This document shows, one piece after another, positions 46,301 through 53,841 of a DNA stretch of 64,000 nt. The DNA comes from Acidobacteriaceae bacterium dw_441 (lineage in GTDB: Bacteria; Acidobacteriota; Terriglobia; Terriglobales; Acidobacteriaceae). Position numbers and translations under genes: made by a program. Location: positions 62,001-126,000 of the forward strand of contig JAAVVA010000001.1 in the NCBI GenBank assembly GCA_018449715.1, written 5' to 3'. Numbering within the stretch: position 1 is the stretch's first letter; each line of letters starts with the position of its first letter. The notes under the pieces were generated by a model, which did no database searches, was not told the DNA's origin, and saw only the letters and a list, made by a program, of their open reading frames with translations.

Positions 46301-46340
46301 AGCCCGCTAGAACGGCCGCTTACTTCCGCGATGAGCGTTT
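46301..46340 (-). repeat. 40-base inverted repeat, right copy
   Basis: Exact reverse complement of 22778-22817. Its last two bases belong to the stop codon of the TetR-type gene; otherwise it is intergenic here. Confidence 0.85.
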
Positions 46341-46908
46341 ATGAGGACTGATGGTTGCTAGGCCGATTTGTCAGGATGGCGCTCGCGATGATGTGAAAGA
46401 GATGATCGGCTCGCGGCGCGAAGGAAGGCTGGTCGACCGCCCAGCCGAGCGCCGCCATCAGAGCAAACAAATCATCTCCACTCATGTCCGCACGTGCCGT
46501 TCCTTTGCCTTGAGCACGGAGCAGAAGTCGCGCACTCGCTGAGTGGATCGCTGCGCATGAAGCATAAAGAGCGGAGTCCGAGTCCGAGTGGGCGGACGCC
46601 ATCAGGGTGACAACGCCCTTATAGCTTCGAGCGAATTCCACCCACTCGCTAAGCCAGGACACGAGCGCCTCATCCGGTGAATCGGCCGTTTCGAGTTCGT
46701 TTGCCTTCTGCGTCAGTGCGTCCAGATTCGTACAAAGCAAAGCTTCGTATAAGGCCTCTCGCGTCGGGAAGTGACGAAGCAGCGTGGCCAATCCGACGCC
46801 AGCCCGACGGGCGATATCCCGCATGGACGCATTGACACCGTGCTCGGCGATGACGTCACGCGCGACTGAAAGTACGTGGCTGTAATTCTTTCTGGCGTCG
46901 GCTCGCAT
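46339..46908 (-). CDS. TetR/AcrR-family repressor
   Basis: 189 residues. The ATG at 46908 has AAGGA four bases upstream; a second ATG at 46941 would place the operator palindrome inside the coding region and is rejected for that reason. N-terminal helix-turn-helix: VLSVARDVIAEHGVNASMRD and RAGVGLATLLRHFPTREAL (about residues 9-55). The C-terminal half is helical and should bind a ligand. It diverges from the first SDR/F420-like cassette across 139 bases that hold two copies of a 15-base palindrome. Most TetR proteins of this layout repress themselves and the divergent enzyme genes and are released by a substrate-like molecule. Confidence 0.9.
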   Translation of the reverse strand: MRADARKNYSHVLSVARDVIAEHGVNASMRDIARRAGVGLATLLRHFPTREALYEALLCTNLDALTQKANELETADSPDEALVSWLSEWVEFARSYKGVVTLMASAHSDSDSALYASCAAIHSASARLLLRAQGKGTARADMSGDDLFALMAALGWAVDQPSFAPRADHLFHIIASAILTNRPSNHQSS

Positions 46909-46923
46909 GAGTTCCTTGACAAA

Positions 46924-46938
46924 TGGATCAGTGATCCA
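46924..46938. promoter_or_regulatory. TetR operator, copy 1 (perfect palindrome)
   Basis: TGGATCA-G-TGATCCA, a perfect 15-base palindrome 15 bases upstream of the TetR start codon. The seven-base arms with a central base fit a TetR dimer site. It shares CAAATGG on its left with copy 2. Confidence 0.65.
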
Positions 46939-46957
46939 CATACTGAGAATAAGCAAA

Positions 46958-46972
46958 TGGATCACTGCTCCA
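46958..46972. promoter_or_regulatory. TetR operator, copy 2 (one mismatch)
   Basis: TGGATCA-C-TGCTCCA, the same palindrome with one mismatch, 34 bases from copy 1 and 75 bases before the first SDR start. The conserved flank CAAATGG supports a true pair. Between them the two sites cover the likely promoters of both divergent transcripts. Confidence 0.6.
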
Positions 46973-47047
46973 GATGCTTCCTGAATGATACAGCTCACTG
47001 CATGCATTCAGGAAACACAAGAAGAACAGCGATCAAAGGAAGCCATC

Positions 47048-47800
47048 ATGGGAAAGCTTGAAGGTAAGGTTGCGGTCATCACAGGCGGAAGCAGCGGGAT
47101 TGGCTTAGCCACAGCCAAGCGCTTCGTGGAAGAGGGCGCCCACGTAGTGATCACTGGGCGACGTGAGAAAGAGCTGAAGGAAGCAGTCATTCACATCGGG
47201 AAAAACGTTACAACGGTCACAGGCGACGTTTCGCGCCTGGAAGATCTGGACCGCCTCTATGCCGTTGTGAAAGAGAAACATGGACACATCGACATACTCT
47301 TTGCGAACGCGGGCGCAGGGACAATCGCACCGCTCGCGGTAGCTACTGAGGCCCATTTTGATCAGACCTTCGACGTGAACGTGAAGGGGCTGTTCTTTAC
47401 GGTGCAGAAGGCCCTTCCCCTCTTCAAAGACGGCGGCTCGATTGTCCTGAATTCTTCTGTCTCAAACGTGTTGGGGCTCGCAGGCTTCACCGCCTATGCC
47501 GCGAGCAAGGCGGCTGTGCGCAACTTCGCGCGCGGTTGGACTATGGAACTGAAGGACCGCAACATCCGTGTGAATTGCATGAGCCCGGGCGCAATCGACA
47601 CCCCGGCCTTAGCGACAACGACGGGCCTTACCGCTGAACAGGCCGAGCAAGCGGTCGCCCAGTTTACCTCGCAGATCCCAATGGGTCGCAGAGGCATGCC
47701 CGAGGAAATTGCGGCAGCAGTCGTGTTTCTCGCCTCTGATGAAAGTTCTTACATCACCGGTGTGGATCTCGCCGTCGATGGAGGCATGGCGCAGGTCTGA
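47048..47800 (+). CDS. Short-chain dehydrogenase/reductase, cassette copy 1
   Basis: 250 residues; AAAGGA seven bases before the ATG. Classical SDR: TGGSSGIG cofactor motif (about 12-19), ITGRREKEL (Arg pair, NADP preference likely), FANAGAG, Ser in LNSSVSN and YAASK (Tyr and Lys of the catalytic centre, about 152-156), SPGAIDTPA, and a C-terminal DGGMAQV. The family oxidises or reduces alcohol/carbonyl groups in the cytoplasm; the substrate is unknown. The F420-reductase-like gene follows after 89 bases containing a GC-rich hairpin. Probable control by the divergent TetR protein. Confidence 0.9.
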   Translation: MGKLEGKVAVITGGSSGIGLATAKRFVEEGAHVVITGRREKELKEAVIHIGKNVTTVTGDVSRLEDLDRLYAVVKEKHGHIDILFANAGAGTIAPLAVATEAHFDQTFDVNVKGLFFTVQKALPLFKDGGSIVLNSSVSNVLGLAGFTAYAASKAAVRNFARGWTMELKDRNIRVNCMSPGAIDTPALATTTGLTAEQAEQAVAQFTSQIPMGRRGMPEEIAAAVVFLASDESSYITGVDLAVDGGMAQV

Positions 47801-47814
47801 TCTCGGCGCGGTTC

Positions 47815-47836
47815 CGGGGCTGGCACTCCAGCCCCG
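47815..47836 (+). terminator. GC hairpin inside cassette 1
   Basis: CGGGGCTGG, loop CACT, exact complement, 14 bases after the SDR stop codon. No T-run follows, so it may moderate rather than end transcription or set mRNA decay between the two genes. Confidence 0.5.
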
Positions 47837-47889
47837 CCAGTCCTGGGGACTGCGCTTCTCACTTTAGTTCTAACACCAGATCGGAGAAC

Positions 47890-48495
47890 ATGATGAGCTA
47901 TGCGATTGTAGGATTCGGTAAGATCGGTCAGGCCTTCGCCCACGCCTTCGCCCGTAAGAACATCCCTGTGACCGTCGGGAGCCGCCGGCCCCCTGAGGCA
48001 TTGGCGCCGCAGGCTCGGGAGATCGGGCCCACGGTCGTCGCCAAGTCGCTGCAGGATGCACTCGAGGCCGACACAATCATCCTGGCGGTACCGTTCGGGG
48101 AACATCGCGAGATTGCAAAAGCCATGCCGAGTTGGAAAGGCAAGACGATCATCGATGCGATGAACTCGTTTCCGGCCCCACCGGAAGAGCTGGACGGCCT
48201 CCCTTCTTCCGCCTTCGTGGCGAAGTCGTTCGCCGGCGCCAAGTTGGTGAAGGGCTTTAATCACCTGGGTGCGGCCAAGCTGGCTACCGACCCGATCGTA
48301 GAGGGCGGGCACCGCGTCGTCTTTCTTTCGAGCGACGACGATGAGGCGTTCGCTCCCGTGGTGGATCTGGCGAAACAACTCGGGTTCGCTCCCGTCAAGC
48401 TTGGAAAGCTCAACGAGGGTGGCGCGCTAGTGCACGCACGCGGCGAGGTCTGGGGTCCACTTATCTTTCAGGACTTGTTCAAGAAGGCGCAGTAA
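47890..48495 (+). CDS. F420-dependent NADP reductase-like Rossmann protein, cassette copy 1
   Basis: 201 residues; GGAG upstream of two adjacent ATGs. The N-terminus MSYAIVGFGKIGQAFAHAF is the dinucleotide-binding motif (GxGxxG) of the family of NADP oxidoreductases that includes coenzyme-F420-dependent enzymes. SRR after the second strand favours NADP. TIILAVPFGEH, GKTIIDAMN and VKGFNHLGA follow in the usual order. In most bacteria such proteins do not use F420 and the substrate is unknown. It is about four-fifths identical, without gaps, to the copy at 50554-51159. Always paired here with an SDR gene, so the two enzymes may act in one redox step or share a substrate. Confidence 0.85.
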   Translation: MMSYAIVGFGKIGQAFAHAFARKNIPVTVGSRRPPEALAPQAREIGPTVVAKSLQDALEADTIILAVPFGEHREIAKAMPSWKGKTIIDAMNSFPAPPEELDGLPSSAFVAKSFAGAKLVKGFNHLGAAKLATDPIVEGGHRVVFLSSDDDEAFAPVVDLAKQLGFAPVKLGKLNEGGALVHARGEVWGPLIFQDLFKKAQ

Positions 48496-48579
48496 TCAAA
48501 CTGGCGGCGTGAGTTCGAGTCGCAACGAGCCCATTGGACAGCAATATTGGCCCACATGCTCGCGGCGCTCGCCTGCCGC

Positions 48580-49581
48580 TCATTGGCTTGGCGCTTCCGC
48601 CATTCCGACGTTACTGCGACCTTTAAAACCACGTTGGATGTATTCGCCGGTGTTGGCCCCGACAACTCGCTTGAACGCCTTACTGAACGCAGCGTCGGAC
48701 TCGTAGCCGACCAGCCGAGCAACATCAATGAGCTTTTTGTCGCGCTGTTCGAGTAACTGCATGGCTTTCTGCATCCGCCAACCAGTCACATACTCCAGCG
48801 GTGTTTGTCCGAGGAGTTCCTTGAAACGCGCTGCGAATGCGGAGCGAGACATGCCTGCTGCTTCGGCAAGAGATTCGACCGTCCAGGGTGTATTCACTCT
48901 CTCGTGAATCGCACTCAGGGCAGTGCCCATTTGAGGATCGAAGACGGCACGAAGCCATCCTTTGTTGCGTTCCGGTTCCGAAGCGATATGCGCCCGCAGA
49001 ATCTGGATGAACAGAACCTCCGCAAGCCGAGTCGCGACGACTCCAGATCCCGGCGCCTGCTCTGCCATCTCTGACGCCAATGCTTGCAGCGTGTTGTGAA
49101 GAGCAAGTGTGCGTGCCTGATCGGACTTGATCAGAATGAAGTTCGGCAAAAGCTGTGAAACGGGTCTCAAGCTGGCGCGATCGAAACTGAAGGATCCACA
49201 AACGATGGTCGTTGGTGTACCACCGCCCCCGTAATGAGCGACATTGCCATTTGTTGTAGCGGCAACCTCTCCGAAGGTTGACCTCGGGCGTGTTCGTGGG
49301 CTGTCGCGCATGACGATCGAAATGTTGCGGCTCAGCAAGAAGCAGTCACCACCGGTGAGGGGGATCGGGTCGGGAATGCCTTCGACACTCAGCCAGCAAT
49401 TGCCGCGCGACAGCATCGCGAAGTGAGCCACGTCTGTTGGCGAAATCCTTTTTCCGGAAGGTGGAAGCCGTTCTTCTGCCTGTTTTTCCTGTATCAAGCC
49501 CCACGGAGCTGTAGCTTCCAGCCTGTGCTGACCAAAAGCTGTGATGTGCATCGTTCTGAAAATGTCGCTGATCGGATCCAC
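48580..49581 (-). CDS. AraC-family transcription regulator
   Basis: 333 residues. GTG start with GAGG six bases upstream; an ATG ten codons later is the alternative. The N-terminal half is a cupin-like AraC_binding domain (LLPPSGKR is not seen; visible blocks are LPPSGKRIS, CWLSVEGIPDPIPLTGGDC). Two helix-turn-helices end the protein: HERVNTPWTVESLAEAAGMS with FAARFKELLGQTPLEYV, and KLIDVARLVGYESDAAFSKAF with GEYIQRGF. Such regulators activate or repress a divergent gene after binding a small molecule. It is convergent with the first cassette and divergent from the second, whose 120-base upstream region carries two TTGGACG repeats 21 bases apart. That fits control of cassette 2. Confidence 0.88.
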   Translation of the reverse strand: MDPISDIFRTMHITAFGQHRLEATAPWGLIQEKQAEERLPPSGKRISPTDVAHFAMLSRGNCWLSVEGIPDPIPLTGGDCFLLSRNISIVMRDSPRTRPRSTFGEVAATTNGNVAHYGGGGTPTTIVCGSFSFDRASLRPVSQLLPNFILIKSDQARTLALHNTLQALASEMAEQAPGSGVVATRLAEVLFIQILRAHIASEPERNKGWLRAVFDPQMGTALSAIHERVNTPWTVESLAEAAGMSRSAFAARFKELLGQTPLEYVTGWRMQKAMQLLEQRDKKLIDVARLVGYESDAAFSKAFKRVVGANTGEYIQRGFKGRSNVGMAEAPSQ

Positions 49582-49595
49582 GTATTACCTCATTT

Positions 49596-49623
49596 TTGGA
49601 CGAATAGACAAAATTCTTGGACG
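49596..49623. promoter_or_regulatory. AraC-type direct-repeat operator
   Basis: TTGGACG at 49596 and again at 49617, 21 bases apart start to start, that is two helical turns, in the same orientation. This is the classical spacing for AraC half-sites. It lies between the AraC-type gene and the second SDR gene, 15 bases from the regulator start and about 79 bases from the SDR start. Confidence 0.55.
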
Positions 49624-49701
49624 GGTGAGCAGTTCGCGTCCACAATCGAAGAACTCTATTCCTTAGTAGTGGATGCTGGACATCCACCAAAGGGAGCAAT
49701 T

Positions 49702-50436
49702 ATGGGAAAGCTTGAAGGTAAGGTTGCAGTCATCACTGGTGGATCCGACGGCATGGCGTTGGCGAGCGCCAAGCTGTTTGTCGAAGAGGGTGCCTACGTT
49801 TTCATCACAGGCCGAAAGCAGGAGACGCTCGATAAGGCTGTCAAGCTGATTGGCCGGAACGTGACCGGAGTACAAGGTGACGCAGCCAATCTCGACGATC
49901 TCGACCGCCTGTTCGAGACGGTCAAGCGGGAGAAGGGCAAGATCGACATCCTGTTCGCGAGCGCTGGCATAGGCGAACCCGTCCCGCTGGGACAGATCAC
50001 CGAGGAGCACTTCGATAAGACGTTCGACCTGAACGTGCGCGGGACCCTCTTCACGGTTCAGAAAGCGTTGCCGCTGTTCAACGATGGTGGATCGATCTTC
50101 ATGACCGGGTCCAACGCTGCGGCGAAAGGTTTCCCGGGTTTCGGCGTATATGCGGCGAGCAAGCTGGCACTGCGCTCCTTTGCACGCACTTGGCTCAACG
50201 AGCTCAAGGAAAGAAAGATTAGGGTGAACCTGCTGGTTCCCGGTGCGATTGCCACAACGATGCAGGAAGCAGTTCTCACCAAAGAGGCGAAGCAGTATTT
50301 CGAGTCCCTGATCCCGCGCGGCACGATGGGCCAACCCGAGGAAGTCGCGACGGTTGCGCTGTTTCTTGCTTCCAACGATTCAAGCTTTGTGAACGGGCAG
50401 GAGTTGTTCGTCGACGGCGGCATGACGGCGATCTAA
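49702..50436 (+). CDS. Short-chain dehydrogenase/reductase, cassette copy 2
   Basis: 244 residues; AGGGAG five bases before the ATG. Same opening as copy 1 (MGKLEGKVAVITGG), but the glycine motif reads TGGSDGMA, with the last glycine replaced by alanine. FITGRKQETL, FASAGIG, MTGSNAAAK (Ser) and YAASK (Tyr, Lys) keep the catalytic set. The C-terminus ends VDGGMTAI. The altered loop may change cofactor affinity. It is clearly paralogous to the enzyme at 47048-47800 but more diverged than the partner genes are from each other. Probably controlled by the divergent AraC-type protein. Confidence 0.88.
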   Translation: MGKLEGKVAVITGGSDGMALASAKLFVEEGAYVFITGRKQETLDKAVKLIGRNVTGVQGDAANLDDLDRLFETVKREKGKIDILFASAGIGEPVPLGQITEEHFDKTFDLNVRGTLFTVQKALPLFNDGGSIFMTGSNAAAKGFPGFGVYAASKLALRSFARTWLNELKERKIRVNLLVPGAIATTMQEAVLTKEAKQYFESLIPRGTMGQPEEVATVALFLASNDSSFVNGQELFVDGGMTAI

Positions 50437-50454
50437 ACGTCTGCAAGCCTGTTA

Positions 50455-50489
50455 GTGGCTGACCTTCCGGCTGCCCGGAAGGTCGCCAC
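50455..50489 (+). terminator. GC hairpin inside cassette 2
   Basis: GTGGC-t-GACCTTCCGG, loop CTGC, CCGGAAGGTC-GCCAC: a 15-bp stem with one bulged base, 18 bases after the SDR stop. It occupies the same place as the cassette-1 hairpin but has an unrelated sequence. Confidence 0.5.
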
Positions 50490-50553
50490 AGCACGGAACT
50501 TGATGTACCAGCCGACGAAGGCTGGGAATCATAGCAACACTGATCGGAGAAAC

Positions 50554-51159
50554 ATGATGAGCTACGCAATCCTAGGATTCGGGAAGATCGGCCAGGCCCT
50601 CGCCCACGCCTTCGCCCGTAACAATATCGACGTGACTGTCGCGAGCCGCCGGTTGCTCGAGGAGTTGGTACCGCAGGCTCTGGCAATTGGACCCACGGTA
50701 GTCGCCAAGTCACTGCAGGAAGCGCTCAAGGCCGACACTATCTTCCTGGCGGTCCTGTTCGATCAGCATCTCGACGTTGCCAAGGCCCTGCCGAGCTGGA
50801 AAGGCAAGACGATCATCGACGTGACGAACGCATATGGCGTCCCTTCCGAAGAACTGGATGGGCTCCCGTCCTCCGCCTTCGTGGCTAAGTCGTTCCCCGG
50901 AGCTAAGGTCGTGAAAGGCTTCAATCACCTGATTGCAGCCACCCTGGCTACTGATCCCGTCGTCGAGGGCGGCCACCGGGTCGTGTTTCTGTCGAGCGAC
51001 GATGAGGACGCGATCGTTCCTGTGGCGGATTTGGCAAAACAGCTCGGGTTCGCACCCGTCAAGCTGGGGAAACTCAACGAGGGTGGCGCACTTGTGCAAG
51101 CACGCGGCCGCACCTGGGGGCCACTCATCTTCCAGGATCTGTTCAAGAAACAGCAGTAA
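50554..51159 (+). CDS. F420-dependent NADP reductase-like Rossmann protein, cassette copy 2
   Basis: 201 residues. Its ribosome site and start (GATCGGAGAAACATGATGAG) nearly repeat those of copy 1. GFGKIGQALAHAF motif, ASRR after strand 2, TIFLAVLFDQH where copy 1 has AVPFGEH, GKTIIDVTN and VKGFNHLIA. The substitutions cluster in the loop after strand 4 and in the first helix, so cofactor binding is probably kept while the substrate pocket may differ. Frame upstream of the ATG is open but lacks a start signal. Followed by the SnoaL-like gene after 96 bases. Confidence 0.85.
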   Translation: MMSYAILGFGKIGQALAHAFARNNIDVTVASRRLLEELVPQALAIGPTVVAKSLQEALKADTIFLAVLFDQHLDVAKALPSWKGKTIIDVTNAYGVPSEELDGLPSSAFVAKSFPGAKVVKGFNHLIAATLATDPVVEGGHRVVFLSSDDEDAIVPVADLAKQLGFAPVKLGKLNEGGALVQARGRTWGPLIFQDLFKKQQ

Positions 51160-51255
51160 TCGATCTACGACCGTGTGATTGTCCCGAGAACCACGATTCC
51201 AAAAACGTCCCCTTGGATCGTACACATTCCGATTCAAGGGGATTGGAGATATTCG

Positions 51256-51672
51256 ATGAGCACAGAAGAGAATGTCCAAATTGTGAAGGACTTTTTTGCA
51301 GCAATGGGCCGCGGCGACAAGCAAGGTCTGCTGGCGTTGTCTGCCGAAGATATTGAGTGGATTGTTCCCGGTGAGGGCTGGGCGCTGGCCGGCATGCACC
51401 GCGGGCACGCGGGATTGGCGGATGTGCTTCAGAAGGCGTCCGAAGAGATAGAAATGACCTACCCAAAGCCCCCCGAATTCGTGGCGCAGGGAGACCGGGT
51501 TCTGGTCGTCGGCGTCGCTACGGGGAAAATCAAAGCGACTAATAGGACATTCAAGGACGACTGGGTCTTCAACATCACCGTTCGGAATGGCAAACTGACG
51601 AAGATCCGGGAGTACATCGACACCCAAGCCCTGGCGCGGGCCTCCGAGGTGGACGCGCATCCTGGGTTCTAA
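51256..51672 (+). CDS. SnoaL/NTF2-like small protein
   Basis: 138 residues; GGAG seven bases before the ATG. The NTF2-like alpha+beta cone fold is suggested by VQIVKDFFAAMGRGDKQGLLAL, DIEWIVPGEG, GHAGLADVL, VVGVATGKIKATNR, then DDWVFNITVRNGKLTKIREY with the typical Trp/Phe strands, and D at TQALA. Members act as cyclases, isomerases or binding proteins for small hydrophobic compounds, so the function is open. The upstream 96 bases contain CCCCTTGgATCG / CGATtCAAGGGG, a hairpin overlapping the ribosome-site region. It lies downstream of cassette 2 and may belong to that transcript. The convergent gene ends 4 bases away. Confidence 0.75.
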   Translation: MSTEENVQIVKDFFAAMGRGDKQGLLALSAEDIEWIVPGEGWALAGMHRGHAGLADVLQKASEEIEMTYPKPPEFVAQGDRVLVVGVATGKIKATNRTFKDDWVFNITVRNGKLTKIREYIDTQALARASEVDAHPGF

Positions 51673-51676
51673 CTTC

Positions 51677-52633
51677 TCACAATTGTTGCATTGGTGAGTG
51701 CATTCTCGCTGTGATCCATGCGCCTCTGGGCCACAGCCATCCATGTGAGCGTGGCATTGAGTCGTTGGGTTTTGGCCTCCATGCTACAGCAGGCTCTTCT
51801 GTATCTTCGATCGGATCGATTGCCAATGCCGGATCGAAGTAGGCAACCTGGCTATTCAGTCCGAGTCCGTCGAAAGTCAGATTTAGTTCCAGCCAACGTA
51901 AGTCGCTGAGTTCGACCCGCTGCGAACGTACTCGCGGACCTTCCGGTGGAAGGTCTCCAATTGAAAGGAGCGCCAAGCGTACATCCTGTTCGGTGAAGAC
52001 CTCGACAAACTGTGCTCTCTCTGGATGTTCAATCCTTGCAGAGAGAGTGCTGTGCTCTGCTTGCACGTCGTGAAAAGCAATGATCTTCCCATCAACGGCG
52101 ATCGATAGGGTTCATCGGCTGCCCCTCTTTCTTGGGGCAGAGGTCCAGGACTTCAGGCCCCATCGCGCCCAGGCGGGATCGAACTCGCAATTCCGGGGCG
52201 CGAAGGTGAACATGCGGGCGAACTCGTTGCTGCTGCGGTTCCCCTCTTCCGATCCGGTACGTGCGATTTGGAACAGGAACTGGGGCCAGTCGCGGGCGAA
52301 CTTCAGGAACATCTCGACGAAGATGTGGACCGTATCGAGCGGGATGGGCTGCTACGTACTTGTGAGGACCGGGATCGCATACGAGTGACCGCAGAAACCT
52401 ACGGACACGCCGGGCTGCGCTCCCCAATACAGCACAGCTGCCCGAGCATCGCCATCGCAGTGAAAGCCGCTGAGATCAGACCAGAAGACAAAGATCGTCT
52501 TCGGGCCGATTAGTTCGAGGAGGTCCTTCTCACTGAGCCGTCGGAACACTTCGTGGCTGTCTGAGTCCAGCCCCGAGGTGCTCGGTGAAGATGTTGCTGC
52601 GGGAGTCGATTCAGCATCCACTTTGAGGGCCAT
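51677..52633 (-). pseudogene. Gene in a single frame broken by two in-frame stop codons; A1S_2505/macro-domain-like N-terminus
   Basis: From ATG at 52633 with AAAGGA upstream, one phase runs 318 codons to a stop at 51677. Within it lie only a TAG (52352-52354) and a TGA (52109-52111) and no frameshift. The first part has IFVFWSDLSGF, AAVLYWGAQPGV and GHSYAIPV, then after the TAG QPIPLDTVHIFVEMFLKFA. This order I recall from the phage-associated A1S_2505-type, macro-domain-like proteins (there: FGSN.., GA..YWGA..G, GQSYAIPT). After the TGA the sequence stays protein-like (HDVQAEHSTLSARIEHPERA, LELNLTFDGLGLNSQV) without a family I know. A recently inactivated gene is the simplest reading; programmed read-through is unlikely. 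Confidence 0.55.
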
Positions 52634-53109
52634 GGGATTCCTTTCGCCGTCTCACACGACGCGTTGCGAAGCCAGCTATTGGTCACTGGCTCTGAAGAGG
52701 TGGAGGGGGGGCCAGCAAGCAAGAGGAAGGGGCGGTTTTCGGATTCAGGCCGCTGGGGGAGTGGCGTCCTCGGAGATCAAGACGTCCCACCCAATGCCTT
52801 CCGGGCTCTGGTCATGGAAGCGGATCTCCCGCACTCCAAGCTGCTTGGCGTACTGTCGTACCTCTCCCAGCTCAGGCTGTCCCGGAGAAGTGCGAGCAAT
52901 GCTGCTAGCCATTTAGGAAAGAGTTGCTTGATCGGTGGGGAAAAATATTTTTCGAGAGGGTGGCAAAATCGCGCCACATGCGGGGCATTTAATAGCGAAA
53001 CCTTCGGTCTTCGGTGTGCTCATTGTTCTGGCAAAATGCTGATTTTATTGACTTTTTTCTAACACAGATGGAATGTGTCCGCCCGTATCCTCAGACTTGG
53101 ATTCGACCG
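52634..53109. other. 476-base gap upstream of the sigma factor
   Basis: No gene recognised; a plus-strand frame across 52664-53062 has no start signal. GTGGC/GCCAC near 52960 makes a 5-bp hairpin only. It should contain the promoter of the sigma/anti-sigma pair, but I see no ECF-type block like that of the Fec locus. Confidence 0.4.
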
Positions 53110-53841
53110 ATGGATTCTCGCACAGTGCGGCCCATGCTCAACAATCTCGCGCCACTCGATGAAGAGCGGGAGAGCGGGGAAATTGCGTTCGATAGCCGCG
53201 CATCTAGCGGGCCTCCGATATTCAGCGAGATCAGATGCCAGTTGAATACCGATGAGGAGCTCGTCGCCAAGCTGGCTGCTGGAAAGACAGAAGCTCTCAC
53301 GATCTTGTTCGAGCGATATAACTCCCTGGTGTTCAGGATTGCACGTCGCATCTTGCGCAACGACGCGGAAGCCGAGGATACCGTACAACAGGTGTTCCTG
53401 GACTTATTTCGATCTGTGGCAAAATTCGACCCAGAGAAGGGCACTTTCAAAGTGTGGCTTCTGATGTATGCCTATCACCGGGCCTTGAATCATAAACGAG
53501 GACTGGTAACCGCACGGTTTTATGAGCTTGAAGATATTGAGGAGGTTTTACGGGAGAACACTGTCGGAGAAAAACGGTCATTCCCGTTTCAGCCGACAGA
53601 GTCCGCACATCTTGTCCGTGAGGTACTGGAGCAGATACAGCCTCGTCAGCGAGAGGTGATTGAGCTGGTTTACTACGAGGGGTGTACTGCAGAAGAGATT
53701 GCATCTCGGACCGGAGATACGGCGGTTGTTGTTCGCCACAATCTCTATCGTGGGATGGAGAAGGCGCGCACGTTCTTGAATAACGTCAAGCGGCGGAAGG
53801 GCCGGGCGAAACGTGCCGCGGTGAAAGATAACGATGAGTGA
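53110..53841 (+). CDS. ECF-type RNA polymerase sigma factor, module 3
   Basis: 243 residues from this ATG. Earlier in-frame starts (ATG at 53068, GTG at 53014) are possible and none has a good ribosome site. Region 2: LAAGKTEALTILFERYNSLV, FRIARRILRNDAEAEDTVQQVF. Region 4: LEQIQPRQREVIELVYYEGC, then TAEEIASRTGDTAVVVRHNL with RGMEKARTFL. Region 3 is lacking, as expected for ECF factors. The anti-sigma gene overlaps its end by eight bases, so the two are translated together. The downstream TonB receptor and phosphatase genes are the likely targets. Confidence 0.88.
   Translation: MDSRTVRPMLNNLAPLDEERESGEIAFDSRASSGPPIFSEIRCQLNTDEELVAKLAAGKTEALTILFERYNSLVFRIARRILRNDAEAEDTVQQVFLDLFRSVAKFDPEKGTFKVWLLMYAYHRALNHKRGLVTARFYELEDIEEVLRENTVGEKRSFPFQPTESAHLVREVLEQIQPRQREVIELVYYEGCTAEEIASRTGDTAVVVRHNLYRGMEKARTFLNNVKRRKGRAKRAAVKDNDE

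Noticed and set aside
46361-46395. TTTGTCAGGATG, close to the reverse complement of the shared -35 block
   Set aside because: It lies inside the TetR coding region, and the matching -10 block is not at the required 12-base distance.
52092-52427. A 111-codon minus-strand frame overlapping the interrupted macro-domain-like gene
   Set aside because: Arg/Pro-rich shadow in another phase; the motif-bearing phase is the one with the two stops.
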